Shown here piece by piece: positions 1-5,145 of a stretch of DNA of 5,679 nucleotides. The stretch spans positions 1 through 5,679 of the forward strand of contig JAOUAE010000086.1 in NCBI GenBank assembly GCA_029861085.1, read 5' to 3'. Source of the DNA: Candidatus Nitrosopumilus sp. (GTDB taxonomy: Archaea > Thermoproteota > Nitrososphaeria > Nitrososphaerales > Nitrosopumilaceae). The notes beneath the pieces were generated by a model. That model was not told the origin of the DNA. It made no database searches and saw nothing but the letters and a program-made list of their open reading frames with translations. The stretch's first letter is position 1, and each line of letters opens with the position of its first letter. The position numbers and the translations under genes are program-made.

Positions 1-242
1 TAGATGAGGGGGTAGATGTTCCTGATGCAGAATTAGGCATAATTATGAGTGGTACGGGTAGCGGAAGAGAACTGATACAGAGACTGGGTAGGATTCTAAG
101 GCCAAAACAGGACGGTAGAAAAGCAAGACTGATTGAATTGATATCCAGGCATACACGAGAAACAAATATCAGCGCCAAAAGGATTACAGCGCTGAAAAAA
201 AATTCTGCCTTTGATGACTATTCATCGTCATATGGGAATTGA
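1..242 (+). CDS. xpb: XPB/Rad25 family DNA helicase, C-terminal end (5' truncated)
   Basis: Only the last 79 codons are in the window (frame 3, first full codon at 3, TGA at 240-242). The visible part opens with helicase motif V ([12 protein letters not shown]) and continues into [18 protein letters not shown], which contains motif VI (Q-R-x-G-R). That combination is typical of the second RecA-like domain of superfamily-2 XPB helicases. In motif VI the arginines act as ATP-contacting arginine fingers. A basic, Ser/Lys-rich tail of about 45 residues follows and is probably a short C-terminal extension. In archaea XPB is a 3'-5' DNA helicase/translocase that binds Bax1, and a bax1 gene lies 45 nt downstream on the same strand, which strongly supports XPB over other SF2 helicases. 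The N-terminal damage-recognition, RED and thumb elements cannot be checked because they lie outside the window. Confidence 0.93.
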   Translation, partial: DEGVDVPDAELGIIMSGTGSGRELIQRLGRILRPKQDGRKARLIELISRHTRETNISAKRITALKKNSAFDDYSSSYGN

Positions 243-273
243 TTTGATGCCTGATAAAACGACAAATATGTTT

Positions 274-278
274 GAGGT
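274..278 (+). promoter_or_regulatory. Shine-Dalgarno sequence for bax1
   Basis: GAGGT at 274-278 lies 9 nt before the ATG at 288 and matches the anti-SD end of archaeal 16S rRNA. It supports this ATG as the real start and translation of bax1 as an internal cistron of an xpb-bax1 mRNA. No convincing TATA box was seen in the 45-nt gap. Confidence 0.6.
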
Positions 279-287
279 TATGTTCTA

Positions 288-1958
288 ATGCTTCCATCTG
301 AACTTTTGCGTACCAAGATTAGCAGGGGTAAAATAATACCGTTATTTTCTACTGGAAATTTTGGCAATGGATCTGATTATGAACTTGCAAACAAACTCGT
401 TGTATTTTTTACAAATGCACAAAAAGCCAAACAATGCAAAGGTGATTTGCTACAAAAAATTGGACTGCTTGAATCCGAATACGATTACAAATTGGTAAGA
501 GGATTATTTACGTTGTTAGAGCAACGTTGTATTTTTGGAAGATTAAATTCACTATCTACCATTGCAACTCCGATGCTCATACGGCAAAAATTGTTTGAAG
601 AATCCTCCAAACAAGGATTGGCTTTATCTGATTCACAAAGACAAGGAATCATACGGCAAATTGCAAATCAGATGCATGTCTCATTTGATGATGTTGAAAC
701 CTTGATGTGGAGTGACAAAGATGAAAATCTTATCTTAACACAGTTTGATACTATCAATCCAAAAGATCTAATCTTATGGTATAATCTTTCATTATTTCAA
801 ACACTTCTTTTCAAATGTGCTGAATTGGAATTTTATGTAAAAGGTGGAGTGTACTGGAAACAAGTTTTACGTAATGTCAAAAGATATGGTCTGATGTATA
901 ATTTGGAATATCATTCAGAAGATAATGCAGATGAGGATTCAATAAAATGTGTTTTAGAAGGGCCCCTTAGTCTCTTTAAAATGACTGACAGATATGGGAC
1001 GTCAATGGCCAAATTGTTGCCATCCATAGTAAGCACACCGATTTGGAAAATCAATGGCTCCATAGTGAAAAAGACGGATTCTGGGCAAAAAATTTACTCA
1101 TTTGAACTATCAAGTGATAATACCGGGGATTTTCTTCGGTCGAGAATAGATCCTGAATATCAAAATGACGGTAATGCTGAAAATAATGACTATATTTTTG
1201 ACAGTTCTATCGAGGCAGCATTTGCAAAAAAATTCTATCAGCATTTTAATCAAAATGAAAAGTTTGGATGGAAAATCTCTCGAGAACCCGACCCTTTGAT
1301 TGCAGATGGCAAAGCAATGATTCCTGATTTTCTATTTGAAAGGTTTGGGAGGAAAGTATATTTTGAAATTGTGGGTTTTTGGACAAAAGAGTATCTTGAG
1401 AGAAAAGCTGCTAAGCTTAAAGTGTTGTTTTATAACAATGAGAAAAACAAAAACAACAAAAGCATTGACTTGTTGGTGGCAGTAAATTCTGATTTATCTT
1501 GTTCACAAATAGAAACAATTTCTAAAGACAGAGTTTTCACTTTTAAAAAAGATGTATCGATAAAACCTGTCTTGGAACATTTGAAGCAAATAGATGTTGA
1601 AATTACTGAGGAAAAGGCTGTCAACACCAAAATTAAATTAGATGAACATAGTTTGGATTTAATTTCTATAAAACAGATTGCTCAAGAATATGCTATTCCA
1701 GAAACAGCGGTATTGAAGATTCTCAAGACTGATTATCCAAATGAATATGTTGTAATTGGTTCATACTTGATTTCAAAAGAAAAAACCGTTATTGTAAACA
1801 ATGTTCTTGATGGCATTACCAAATTCGTCCAAGCTTGTACGGTAATGACATCTAATAAAATTCCTGATTCATGTCATGCTGATTTGTTATCTAAATTAGG
1901 ATATGATGTGATTTGGAATGATTTGAATCCTAATAATGCAACAATAACTAAAAAATAA
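288..1958 (+). CDS. bax1: Bax1 (DUF790) structure-specific nuclease, XPB partner
   Basis: This 556-residue protein is a Bax1/DUF790 endonuclease, which pairs with XPB in archaea to unwind and cut DNA at bubbles and forks, probably in nucleotide excision repair. Visible parts: the family N-terminus MLPSELLRTKISRGKIIPL (1-19); a helical N-terminal domain to about 155; a middle segment (about 160-235) in the place of the Cas2-like domain; the hallmark EGPLSLFK..DRYG (224-237) followed by AKLLPSI; then a PD-(D/E)XK-like nuclease core. Core candidates are E309 (SSIEAAFA), P346-D347, E360 in YFEIVGFW, Y369, K373/K376 and D394. The usual ExK Lys is replaced (E-I-V), so a lysine further along or another residue must serve. 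Residues ~445-556 form an extra region with an HTH-like segment (IKQIAQEYAIPETAVLKIL, 461-479). The start is backed by the family N-terminus and a GAGGT SD. It is co-directional with xpb and probably co-transcribed. Confidence 0.93.
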   Translation: MLPSELLRTKISRGKIIPLFSTGNFGNGSDYELANKLVVFFTNAQKAKQCKGDLLQKIGLLESEYDYKLVRGLFTLLEQRCIFGRLNSLSTIATPMLIRQKLFEESSKQGLALSDSQRQGIIRQIANQMHVSFDDVETLMWSDKDENLILTQFDTINPKDLILWYNLSLFQTLLFKCAELEFYVKGGVYWKQVLRNVKRYGLMYNLEYHSEDNADEDSIKCVLEGPLSLFKMTDRYGTSMAKLLPSIVSTPIWKINGSIVKKTDSGQKIYSFELSSDNTGDFLRSRIDPEYQNDGNAENNDYIFDSSIEAAFAKKFYQHFNQNEKFGWKISREPDPLIADGKAMIPDFLFERFGRKVYFEIVGFWTKEYLERKAAKLKVLFYNNEKNKNNKSIDLLVAVNSDLSCSQIETISKDRVFTFKKDVSIKPVLEHLKQIDVEITEEKAVNTKIKLDEHSLDLISIKQIAQEYAIPETAVLKILKTDYPNEYVVIGSYLISKEKTVIVNNVLDGITKFVQACTVMTSNKIPDSCHADLLSKLGYDVIWNDLNPNNATITKK

Positions 1959-1968
1959 TTATGTCGAT

Positions 1969-1991
1969 AAAAAAATGAAATGTTAATTTCA
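1969..1991 (-). terminator. Hairpin + T7 terminator for the minus-strand small ORFs
   Basis: Read on the minus strand, TGAAAT (1991-1986), loop TAAC and ATTTCA (1981-1976) form a perfect 6-bp stem, followed at once by seven T (1975-1969). Archaeal termination depends mainly on the T-run. The combination sits 43 nt past the stop codon of the zinc-ribbon ORF, with the orientation expected if that ORF is transcribed. On the plus strand the same site has only an A-run, so it would not end bax1. Confidence 0.55.
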
Positions 1992-2034
1992 CCATGTTCG
2001 AATGTAGCCAGCTTATATCAATTAGATTAAAATT

Positions 2035-2169
2035 TCATTCATCATATTCTGAATGATCACATTTTGGACAATAATATTCACTTTGTATGTTTTTTTGTTC
2101 ATTACCGCGCCTCTTTTCAAGTGGATTTTTGATGTTCATTTCAATATTGCATTTTTTACAAATTCTCAC
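2035..2169 (-). CDS. Small four-cysteine zinc-ribbon protein (GTG start)
   Basis: A 44-codon frame running from GTG at 2169-2167 to TGA at 2037-2035. The product begins (M)RICKKCNIEM and ends EYYCPKCDHSEYDE, so two CxxC knuckles (C4/C7 and C34/C37) flank a 26-residue basic, polar middle. That is a classic treble-clef/rubredoxin-type zinc ribbon layout, and the YYCPKC..SEY ending resembles many archaeal zinc ribbons. The codon before GTG is Cys and the one before that is a TAA stop, so GTG is the only usual start. The GTG overlaps the TGA of the upstream ORF (GTGA), giving either translational coupling or a sign that one gene has been frameshifted here. A hairpin/T-run terminator follows downstream. 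Function is unknown; zinc ribbons of this size often bind nucleic acid or other proteins. Real coding is fairly likely from the ordered cysteine pairs; the exact gene boundaries are not. Confidence 0.6.
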   Translation of the reverse strand: MRICKKCNIEMNIKNPLEKRRGNEQKNIQSEYYCPKCDHSEYDE

Positions 2170-2300
2170 ACATTATGTTCAACATAACTATCTTTTAGTA
2201 TTTTTAATTCAACAAGATCAGTATTCTGAATTTGTTCTTGGAATTGTAAGTTTTCATTATTGAAAATTACCCTGTATTTTTTATAACTATCCGATTTCAA
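2166..2300 (-). CDS. Hypothetical small ORF upstream of the zinc ribbon (TTG start, or 5' part of a split gene)
   Basis: A 44-codon frame from a possible TTG at 2300-2298 to TGA at 2168-2166. The translation contains KKYRVIFNNENLQFQEQIQ followed by LVELKILKDSYVEHNV, a protein-like beta-strand/loop pattern with balanced charges. It is not recognised as a family. The frame stays open upstream into the antisense of the CBS gene but offers no ATG or GTG nearby, so the TTG is a weak choice, with no SD and no clear TATA box. It ends in the 4-nt GTGA overlap with the zinc-ribbon ORF. Loss of one TG/GT dinucleotide in GTGTG would join the two frames as ..SYVEHNV-RICKKC.., giving one ~87-residue protein. 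It could therefore be the first half of a frameshifted gene (natural or sequence error), a separate coupled gene, or a decaying remnant. Confidence 0.4.
   Translation of the reverse strand: MKSDSYKKYRVIFNNENLQFQEQIQNTDLVELKILKDSYVEHNV
2275..2286 (+). promoter_or_regulatory. TATA box for the CBS-domain gene
   Basis: TATTTTTTATAA is centred about 25-27 nt before the ATG at 2307, the spacing expected if transcription starts at or next to the start codon. No Shine-Dalgarno precedes the ATG, so the mRNA is probably leaderless. The box lies inside the minus-strand ORF at 2166-2300. Confidence 0.55.
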
Positions 2301-2306
2301 AATGAC

Positions 2307-3155
2307 ATGAAATATGCCAAGGACTACATGAATACGCCGAGAACAATAAAACTCGAATCAAGCTTGGCTGATGTTCTTACAAAAATAATCGATGAGAAGA
2401 AAAGTAGATTGTTGGTAACTGAAAATAATGTCATAACTGGACTTGTGTCTGAAAAAGATTTGGGATATTTTCTCTTAACTGATACTACAGAAAGAAACCT
2501 TGATGAGATACCCTTATCTGAAATTATCAAAAAAATAATCTCTGTTGATGAAAAAACAGGACTTGATAAATGTGCAGAAATGATGTTGAAAAACAGTATT
2601 GGCTCATTGGTGGTCACTGCAAACAATGCATTTGTTGGAATTTTGACTAAAACTGATCTTGTGAGATATTTTACTAAAACACACCGTAATGAAAAAACTG
2701 TAGGTGAGTACATGTCTCCGTATTATGCTTGGCAGTATTCTGATACTCCTTTGTACAAAGTGGTACTGAAAATGATTGATGAGAGAATTTCCAGAGTCAT
2801 ACTTCGAAATCATGACGAAACACCTGTGGGAATAGTCACATTCAGAGATTTATTTGAATTAGCACTGAAACAAGGAAAATATGAAGACGTTCTTGATAAT
2901 ACGGATCCAGTGATATCTGTAATATTTCCAAGAAAAGGATTCATTTCAGATTCTGGTTTTGGGGGCAGTACAAAGGCAAATGAAATAATGAGTGAAGATA
3001 TTATTTCTGTAAATTATGACGATGATTTGGCAGATACTGGAAAAATGCTTTTAGAGAAAAATATCAATGGAGCAGGAGTGTTGTCTGGGCATGGTAATAT
3101 TATTGGAATTGTTAGTAAAACAGACATTGTTAAGGCTGTGGCATTTCTAAAATAA
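2307..3155 (+). CDS. Protein with four CBS domains (two Bateman modules)
   Basis: The 282 residues consist almost wholly of four CBS motifs. CBS1 (about 6-55) ends GLVSEKDL, CBS2 (about 70-122) ends GILTKTDLV, CBS3 (about 131-187) ends GIVTFRDL and CBS4 (about 224-281) ends GIVSKTDIV. Each ends in the conserved G-(I/L)-(V/L)-(S/T)-x-x-D signature, whose Ser/Thr and Asp contact ribose and phosphate of adenine nucleotides. CBS2-4 start with SEII, GEYMSP and NEIMSE, and CBS1 with KDYMNT, the usual start of such repeats. CBS1+2 and CBS3+4 would form two Bateman modules. A Gly/Ser-rich linker (about 208-222) separates CBS3 and CBS4. There is no transmembrane, DNA-binding or catalytic domain, so this is probably a cytosolic sensor of AMP/ATP, SAM or a similar ligand that acts on a partner not visible here. 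It seems to be a single-gene transcript with a leaderless start and its own terminator. Confidence 0.92.
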   Translation: MKYAKDYMNTPRTIKLESSLADVLTKIIDEKKSRLLVTENNVITGLVSEKDLGYFLLTDTTERNLDEIPLSEIIKKIISVDEKTGLDKCAEMMLKNSIGSLVVTANNAFVGILTKTDLVRYFTKTHRNEKTVGEYMSPYYAWQYSDTPLYKVVLKMIDERISRVILRNHDETPVGIVTFRDLFELALKQGKYEDVLDNTDPVISVIFPRKGFISDSGFGGSTKANEIMSEDIISVNYDDDLADTGKMLLEKNINGAGVLSGHGNIIGIVSKTDIVKAVAFLK

Positions 3156-3171
3156 CACGTTGATTTATGAT

Positions 3172-3198
3172 GAGTTGTTTTAACTCTTCAATTTTTTT
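3172..3198 (+). terminator. Terminator of the CBS-domain gene
   Basis: GAGTT (3172-3176), loop GTTTT and AACTC (3182-3186) form a 5-bp stem, which can be extended by GA/TC across a T-T mismatch. Seven T follow at 3192-3198. It lies 16 nt past the stop codon, in the right orientation for the CBS gene. Confidence 0.6.
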
Positions 3199-3240
3199 AT
3201 ACATGGATTAGGGTGGATATTTTCTATACTTTTGTTGTAG

Positions 3241-3310
3241 ACAAGAGAGCCTGATTCCAAATCTTTAATTTAACGGTGTTCTTAATTCTTAGTTTTTTGG
3301 GCTTTCTTGT
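3241..3310. repeat. 12-bp inverted repeat with 46-nt loop
   Basis: The left arm ACAAGAGAGCCT (3241-3252) and right arm GGGCTTTCTTGT (3299-3310) pair over 12 positions: 10 Watson-Crick pairs plus two G-U wobbles when transcribed from the plus strand. The 46-nt loop contains a small GATT/AATC hairpin and a T6 run. It lies between the CBS terminator and the next gene, with its 3' arm 46 nt before the ATG at 3357. It may be a structured leader, a small RNA or a protein-binding site. No known RNA family was recognised. Confidence 0.4.
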
Positions 3311-3356
3311 GTATGAGGTTTAATGCAAACAATACGCTTAATTTTGCCTATGTTTT

Positions 3357-3785
3357 ATGCACTTTGTGATAAATCCTGAACTGATGACGTTACTTGAAAA
3401 AAATGATGTTTTAGATGTTCTGAAGGATTCAGTTGCATATCAAATGCAAAAAATTCACAATGTAGAAAAAACAAATGAAGGTCGAGACTGGTATCAAGAA
3501 TTGCCAGAAATAGTGAGGGCAAAATTTGACAACTACAAATCTGATTATGGACATCTTTTCAGAATATTTGAGTTAGAACAGGAACAAATGAAAAATGAAA
3601 TGAACAAAGGCTACTATTACTGGCGATTGCTGCTTTCTGCATGCAATACCTATAGAAATGATTTGGTAGAGTGTGATCAGCAGTTGAACCAAGAATTTAA
3701 TCTAAAAGTGACAGAGGCCATTTCGGATAACGTAACACTCAATGAATGTATTGGAGTTTTAGACAAACACGTAGTCGAAAATTAG
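3357..3785 (+). CDS. Hypothetical helical protein, 142 residues
   Basis: I do not recognise a family. The protein is acidic to neutral, rich in Glu, Gln, Asn and Leu, and looks all-helical. Residues 1-38 read as two short helices. A central aromatic-rich part holds RDWYQELPEIVRAKFDNYKSDYGHLF (43-68, written here only as a mark of its position), followed by a heptad-like EQEQMKNEMNKGYYYWRLLL, which could form a helical hairpin or coiled coil. Two cysteines (C96, C106) and a third (C131) show no metal-site pattern. There is no signal peptide or membrane span. The start at 3357 is the longest option; the next Met is codon 10 (3384). There is no SD and no clean TATA box, so the start is uncertain. 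It is convergent with the hsp20 gene and probably monocistronic. The length and compositional match to its neighbours argue for a real gene. Confidence 0.75.
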   Translation: MHFVINPELMTLLEKNDVLDVLKDSVAYQMQKIHNVEKTNEGRDWYQELPEIVRAKFDNYKSDYGHLFRIFELEQEQMKNEMNKGYYYWRLLLSACNTYRNDLVECDQQLNQEFNLKVTEAISDNVTLNECIGVLDKHVVEN

Positions 3786-3833
3786 TGTTTTTTCCTTGTT
3801 ACATTCATATTGAAAAATAACTGTTTCTAACGG
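3786..3833. terminator. Shared convergent termination region
   Basis: This is the 48-nt gap between two convergent genes. A T6 run at 3788-3793 follows the plus-strand stop codon within 3 nt. On the minus strand a T5 run (A-run 3823-3827) lies 7 nt past the hsp20 stop. Each is a plausible archaeal T-run terminator for its strand, with no strong hairpin. Confidence 0.4.
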
Positions 3834-4220
3834 CTAAGTAATTTTGACTTGATGACCAATCACCTTCTTTGGGATTTTTATCACCAGTCTTCCTTTTTGA
3901 AATTGTGCAGTTGTTTTCTTGTTGTCGATTTTTTCAGGTAGTGAGAGTGATTTTTTAAAATATTCAAACTTTGTAACATCACCTATCTGTTTTTCTGAAT
4001 ATTTCTCATTGAGTTTTGCTTCTACGTTGATGGTGTCTTCATCAAATGTTACCTTGATGTCTTTTTTGTTTACAAGTGGAAGATCAAATTCCAACACCCA
4101 TTGATTGTCAAACTCTCTTAGACATGAAAGTGGAGAAAGAATCCTATGTTCAATATCGTCAAATAATGAATTGATCATCGGAGGTATTGTTGCAAATCTG
4201 AAATCATCATCATTACGCAT
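3834..4220 (-). CDS. hsp20: Small heat-shock protein, Hsp20/alpha-crystallin family
   Basis: This 128-residue protein has a short N-terminal arm (1-32) and an alpha-crystallin domain (about 34-120). It acts as an ATP-independent holdase that binds unfolding proteins in the cytosol. Family marks: the beta-strand start WVLEFDLP (41-48); NKKDIKVTFDEDTINVEA, matching the usual v-kkdI-v---dn-L-I-a pattern (51-68); FEYFKKSLSLPEKID (85-99), matching the F-R-x-f-x-LP element; and GRLVIKIPK (110-118), matching the diagnostic G-x-L-x-I-x-x-P-K. The tail ends VKIT, whose V-K-I can act as the IxI anchor for oligomer assembly. Size fits archaeal family members, with a shortish N-terminal arm. It is the second gene of a minus-strand pair with the PAC2 gene, 4 nt after its stop. 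Its SD overlaps that stop, so translation is probably coupled. No separate promoter was seen. Confidence 0.93.
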   Translation of the reverse strand: MRNDDDFRFATIPPMINSLFDDIEHRILSPLSCLREFDNQWVLEFDLPLVNKKDIKVTFDEDTINVEAKLNEKYSEKQIGDVTKFEYFKKSLSLPEKIDNKKTTAQFQKGRLVIKIPKKVIGHQVKIT

Positions 4221-4222
4221 GT

Positions 4223-4230
4223 GATCACCT
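4223..4230 (-). promoter_or_regulatory. Shine-Dalgarno for hsp20, overlapping the PAC2-gene stop
   Basis: On the minus strand AGGTGATC (4230-4223) complements the GAUCACCU found at the 3' end of archaeal 16S rRNA. Its first six bases are the last Arg codon (AGG) and TGA stop of the PAC2 gene, and the hsp20 ATG follows 2 nt after the motif. This supports both the start and translational coupling. Confidence 0.75.
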
Positions 4231-4947
4231 GTAAATCTGTGGAGTCCTTGTCTTTTTTTCTTGCTGCTGCTGCAATGTCTGTATAGTTTCTTTCATTAGG
4301 TTTCTGTGCTGAATTCGAAGTTTGTCTATCTTATTTTCAATGTCTCTCGTGTCTATTTCGACATCTAAAATTTTTGCAAGTGTGACTATTGCAATAATTG
4401 ATGCTTCTGGATCTGGAAAAAAAGGGTGGCATTCTGCATACAAGACAAGTGCGGGAATGTTCGTTTTTCTAAAAACTGAAATTATGGCAGCGTCGGTTCC
4501 AAAAATTGAACCGTTTAAAAATTTTGAAATTTGATTGTTATACAGTAAACCATCTAATGTGGAATGTGTTACCAATCCATAAATTTTTGGATTGCCCTTT
4601 TTCTGGTTAACTGTCTCCATTCCACTGACAATTACGATTTTTTTTATTGCATTTTTTTTACAAAATTCATTAATTGCAAGTGCAAATTTTTCTGCCAAAT
4701 ATTGGTCAAATGGCACATCTGAGATAATTACAAAAAGATTGTTTTTGTTGTAAGCTCTGATGGGGGATAAAATTTCCCCTTCTTCTACAAATAATGTTAA
4801 CGGCAGATCTGGCATTTCGATCTCTCCGATCTGTTTCATCTTAAGATGATGTATGAGGTAAGATACTGAAAAAGTGCCTACGAGACCGTTACTTGGAAAC
4901 CCTACAAGTAATGTATTTTCCTTTGTATTGTATTTTGCAATTTTCAA
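4225..4947 (-). CDS. PAC2-family (proteasome assembly chaperone-like) protein with C-terminal HbYX motif
   Basis: This 240-residue protein belongs to the PAC2 family (COG2047/PF09754), the archaeal relatives of proteasome assembly chaperones and the PbaA/PbaB proteins. Visible marks: GFPSNGLVG with the following helix (16-32), the PAC2 N-terminal signature; MPDLPL (45-50); FVIISDVPF (72-80); IVIVSGME (104-111); YGLVTH; and LYAECHPFFPDPEAS (169-183), the family's conserved loop before the last helix. LDVEIDTRDIE leads into a charged Gln-rich coiled coil (about 201-231). The protein ends TPQIYR, so its last three residues I-Y-R fit the HbYX motif (hydrophobic, Tyr, any) by which proteasome activators dock on the 20S ring. 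The start is TTG (4947-4945), with no ATG or GTG in frame nearby and a TTTTAATT box about 27 nt upstream, so it is probably leaderless. It is the first gene of an operon with hsp20. Confidence 0.88.
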   Translation of the reverse strand: MKIAKYNTKENTLLVGFPSNGLVGTFSVSYLIHHLKMKQIGEIEMPDLPLTLFVEEGEILSPIRAYNKNNLFVIISDVPFDQYLAEKFALAINEFCKKNAIKKIVIVSGMETVNQKKGNPKIYGLVTHSTLDGLLYNNQISKFLNGSIFGTDAAIISVFRKTNIPALVLYAECHPFFPDPEASIIAIVTLAKILDVEIDTRDIENKIDKLRIQHRNLMKETIQTLQQQQEKKTRTPQIYR

Positions 4948-4969
4948 GTCATTATTACTCGTAATATCA

Positions 4970-4981
4970 CAATTAAAAGAA
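4970..4981 (-). promoter_or_regulatory. Possible TATA box for the PAC2-hsp20 operon
   Basis: The minus strand reads TTCTTTTAATTG here, centred about 28 nt before the TTG start at 4947. This is the distance expected for a leaderless transcript. It is only a composition-and-spacing match in AT-rich DNA. Confidence 0.35.
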
Positions 4982-5115
4982 AAACCCTGATTATCAAAAA
5001 TGAATTTGGTAATGTATGTGTGAGAAGATTATTTGAATCAGAAAGAATGACTGAAGATTGTAAAACAAGGATCTCGAGATAGCAAATGGCAGATCTGACT
5101 GGGATTCCTAGATAA

Positions 5116-5125
5116 CCAAATATTG
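5116..5125 (+). promoter_or_regulatory. Possible TATA box for the 3'-terminal gene
   Basis: CCAAATATTG is centred about 26 nt before the ATG at 5146. There is no Shine-Dalgarno before that ATG, so a leaderless start fits. The match is weak and rests on spacing. Confidence 0.35.
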
Positions 5126-5145
5126 TATTATCATAATGCGTACTT

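Noticed and set aside
1980..2010. GTTCGAAT at about 1998-2003, resembling a tRNA T-loop.
   Set aside because: No acceptor, D-arm or anticodon arm could be built around it; the motif is a partly palindromic CATGTTCGAATG.
2324..2813. Long minus-strand open frames inside the CBS gene, and similar antisense frames within bax1, hsp20 and the PAC2 gene.
   Set aside because: Their translations show no motifs and mirror the codon structure of clearly real genes on the other strand.
3130..3204. Minus-strand 24-codon frame starting ATG at 3204 (MYKKIEELKQLIINQRVI...).
   Set aside because: It looks protein-like, but it overlaps the 3' end of the CBS gene and its terminator hairpin, is very short, and has no terminator or clear promoter of its own.
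3167..3254. ATGATGA at 3167-3173 with CTGA at 3251-3254, resembling box C and box D of a C/D guide RNA.
   Set aside because: The spacing (77 nt) is too long for the usual archaeal C/D RNA, no D' or C' pair was found between them, and no terminal stem joins the ends.
3323..3379. Small plus-strand ORF (MQTIRLILPMFY...) behind GAGGT at 3315.
   Set aside because: The spacing from the SD-like motif to its ATG is only 3 nt, it has 18 codons, and it overlaps the 3357 gene in another frame.
4990..5081. Plus-strand open frame giving NEFGNVCVRRLFESERMTEDCKT-like residues in the divergent intergenic region.
   Set aside because: It is short, has no ATG before the middle and no SD or TATA at a usable distance, so it is most likely chance.
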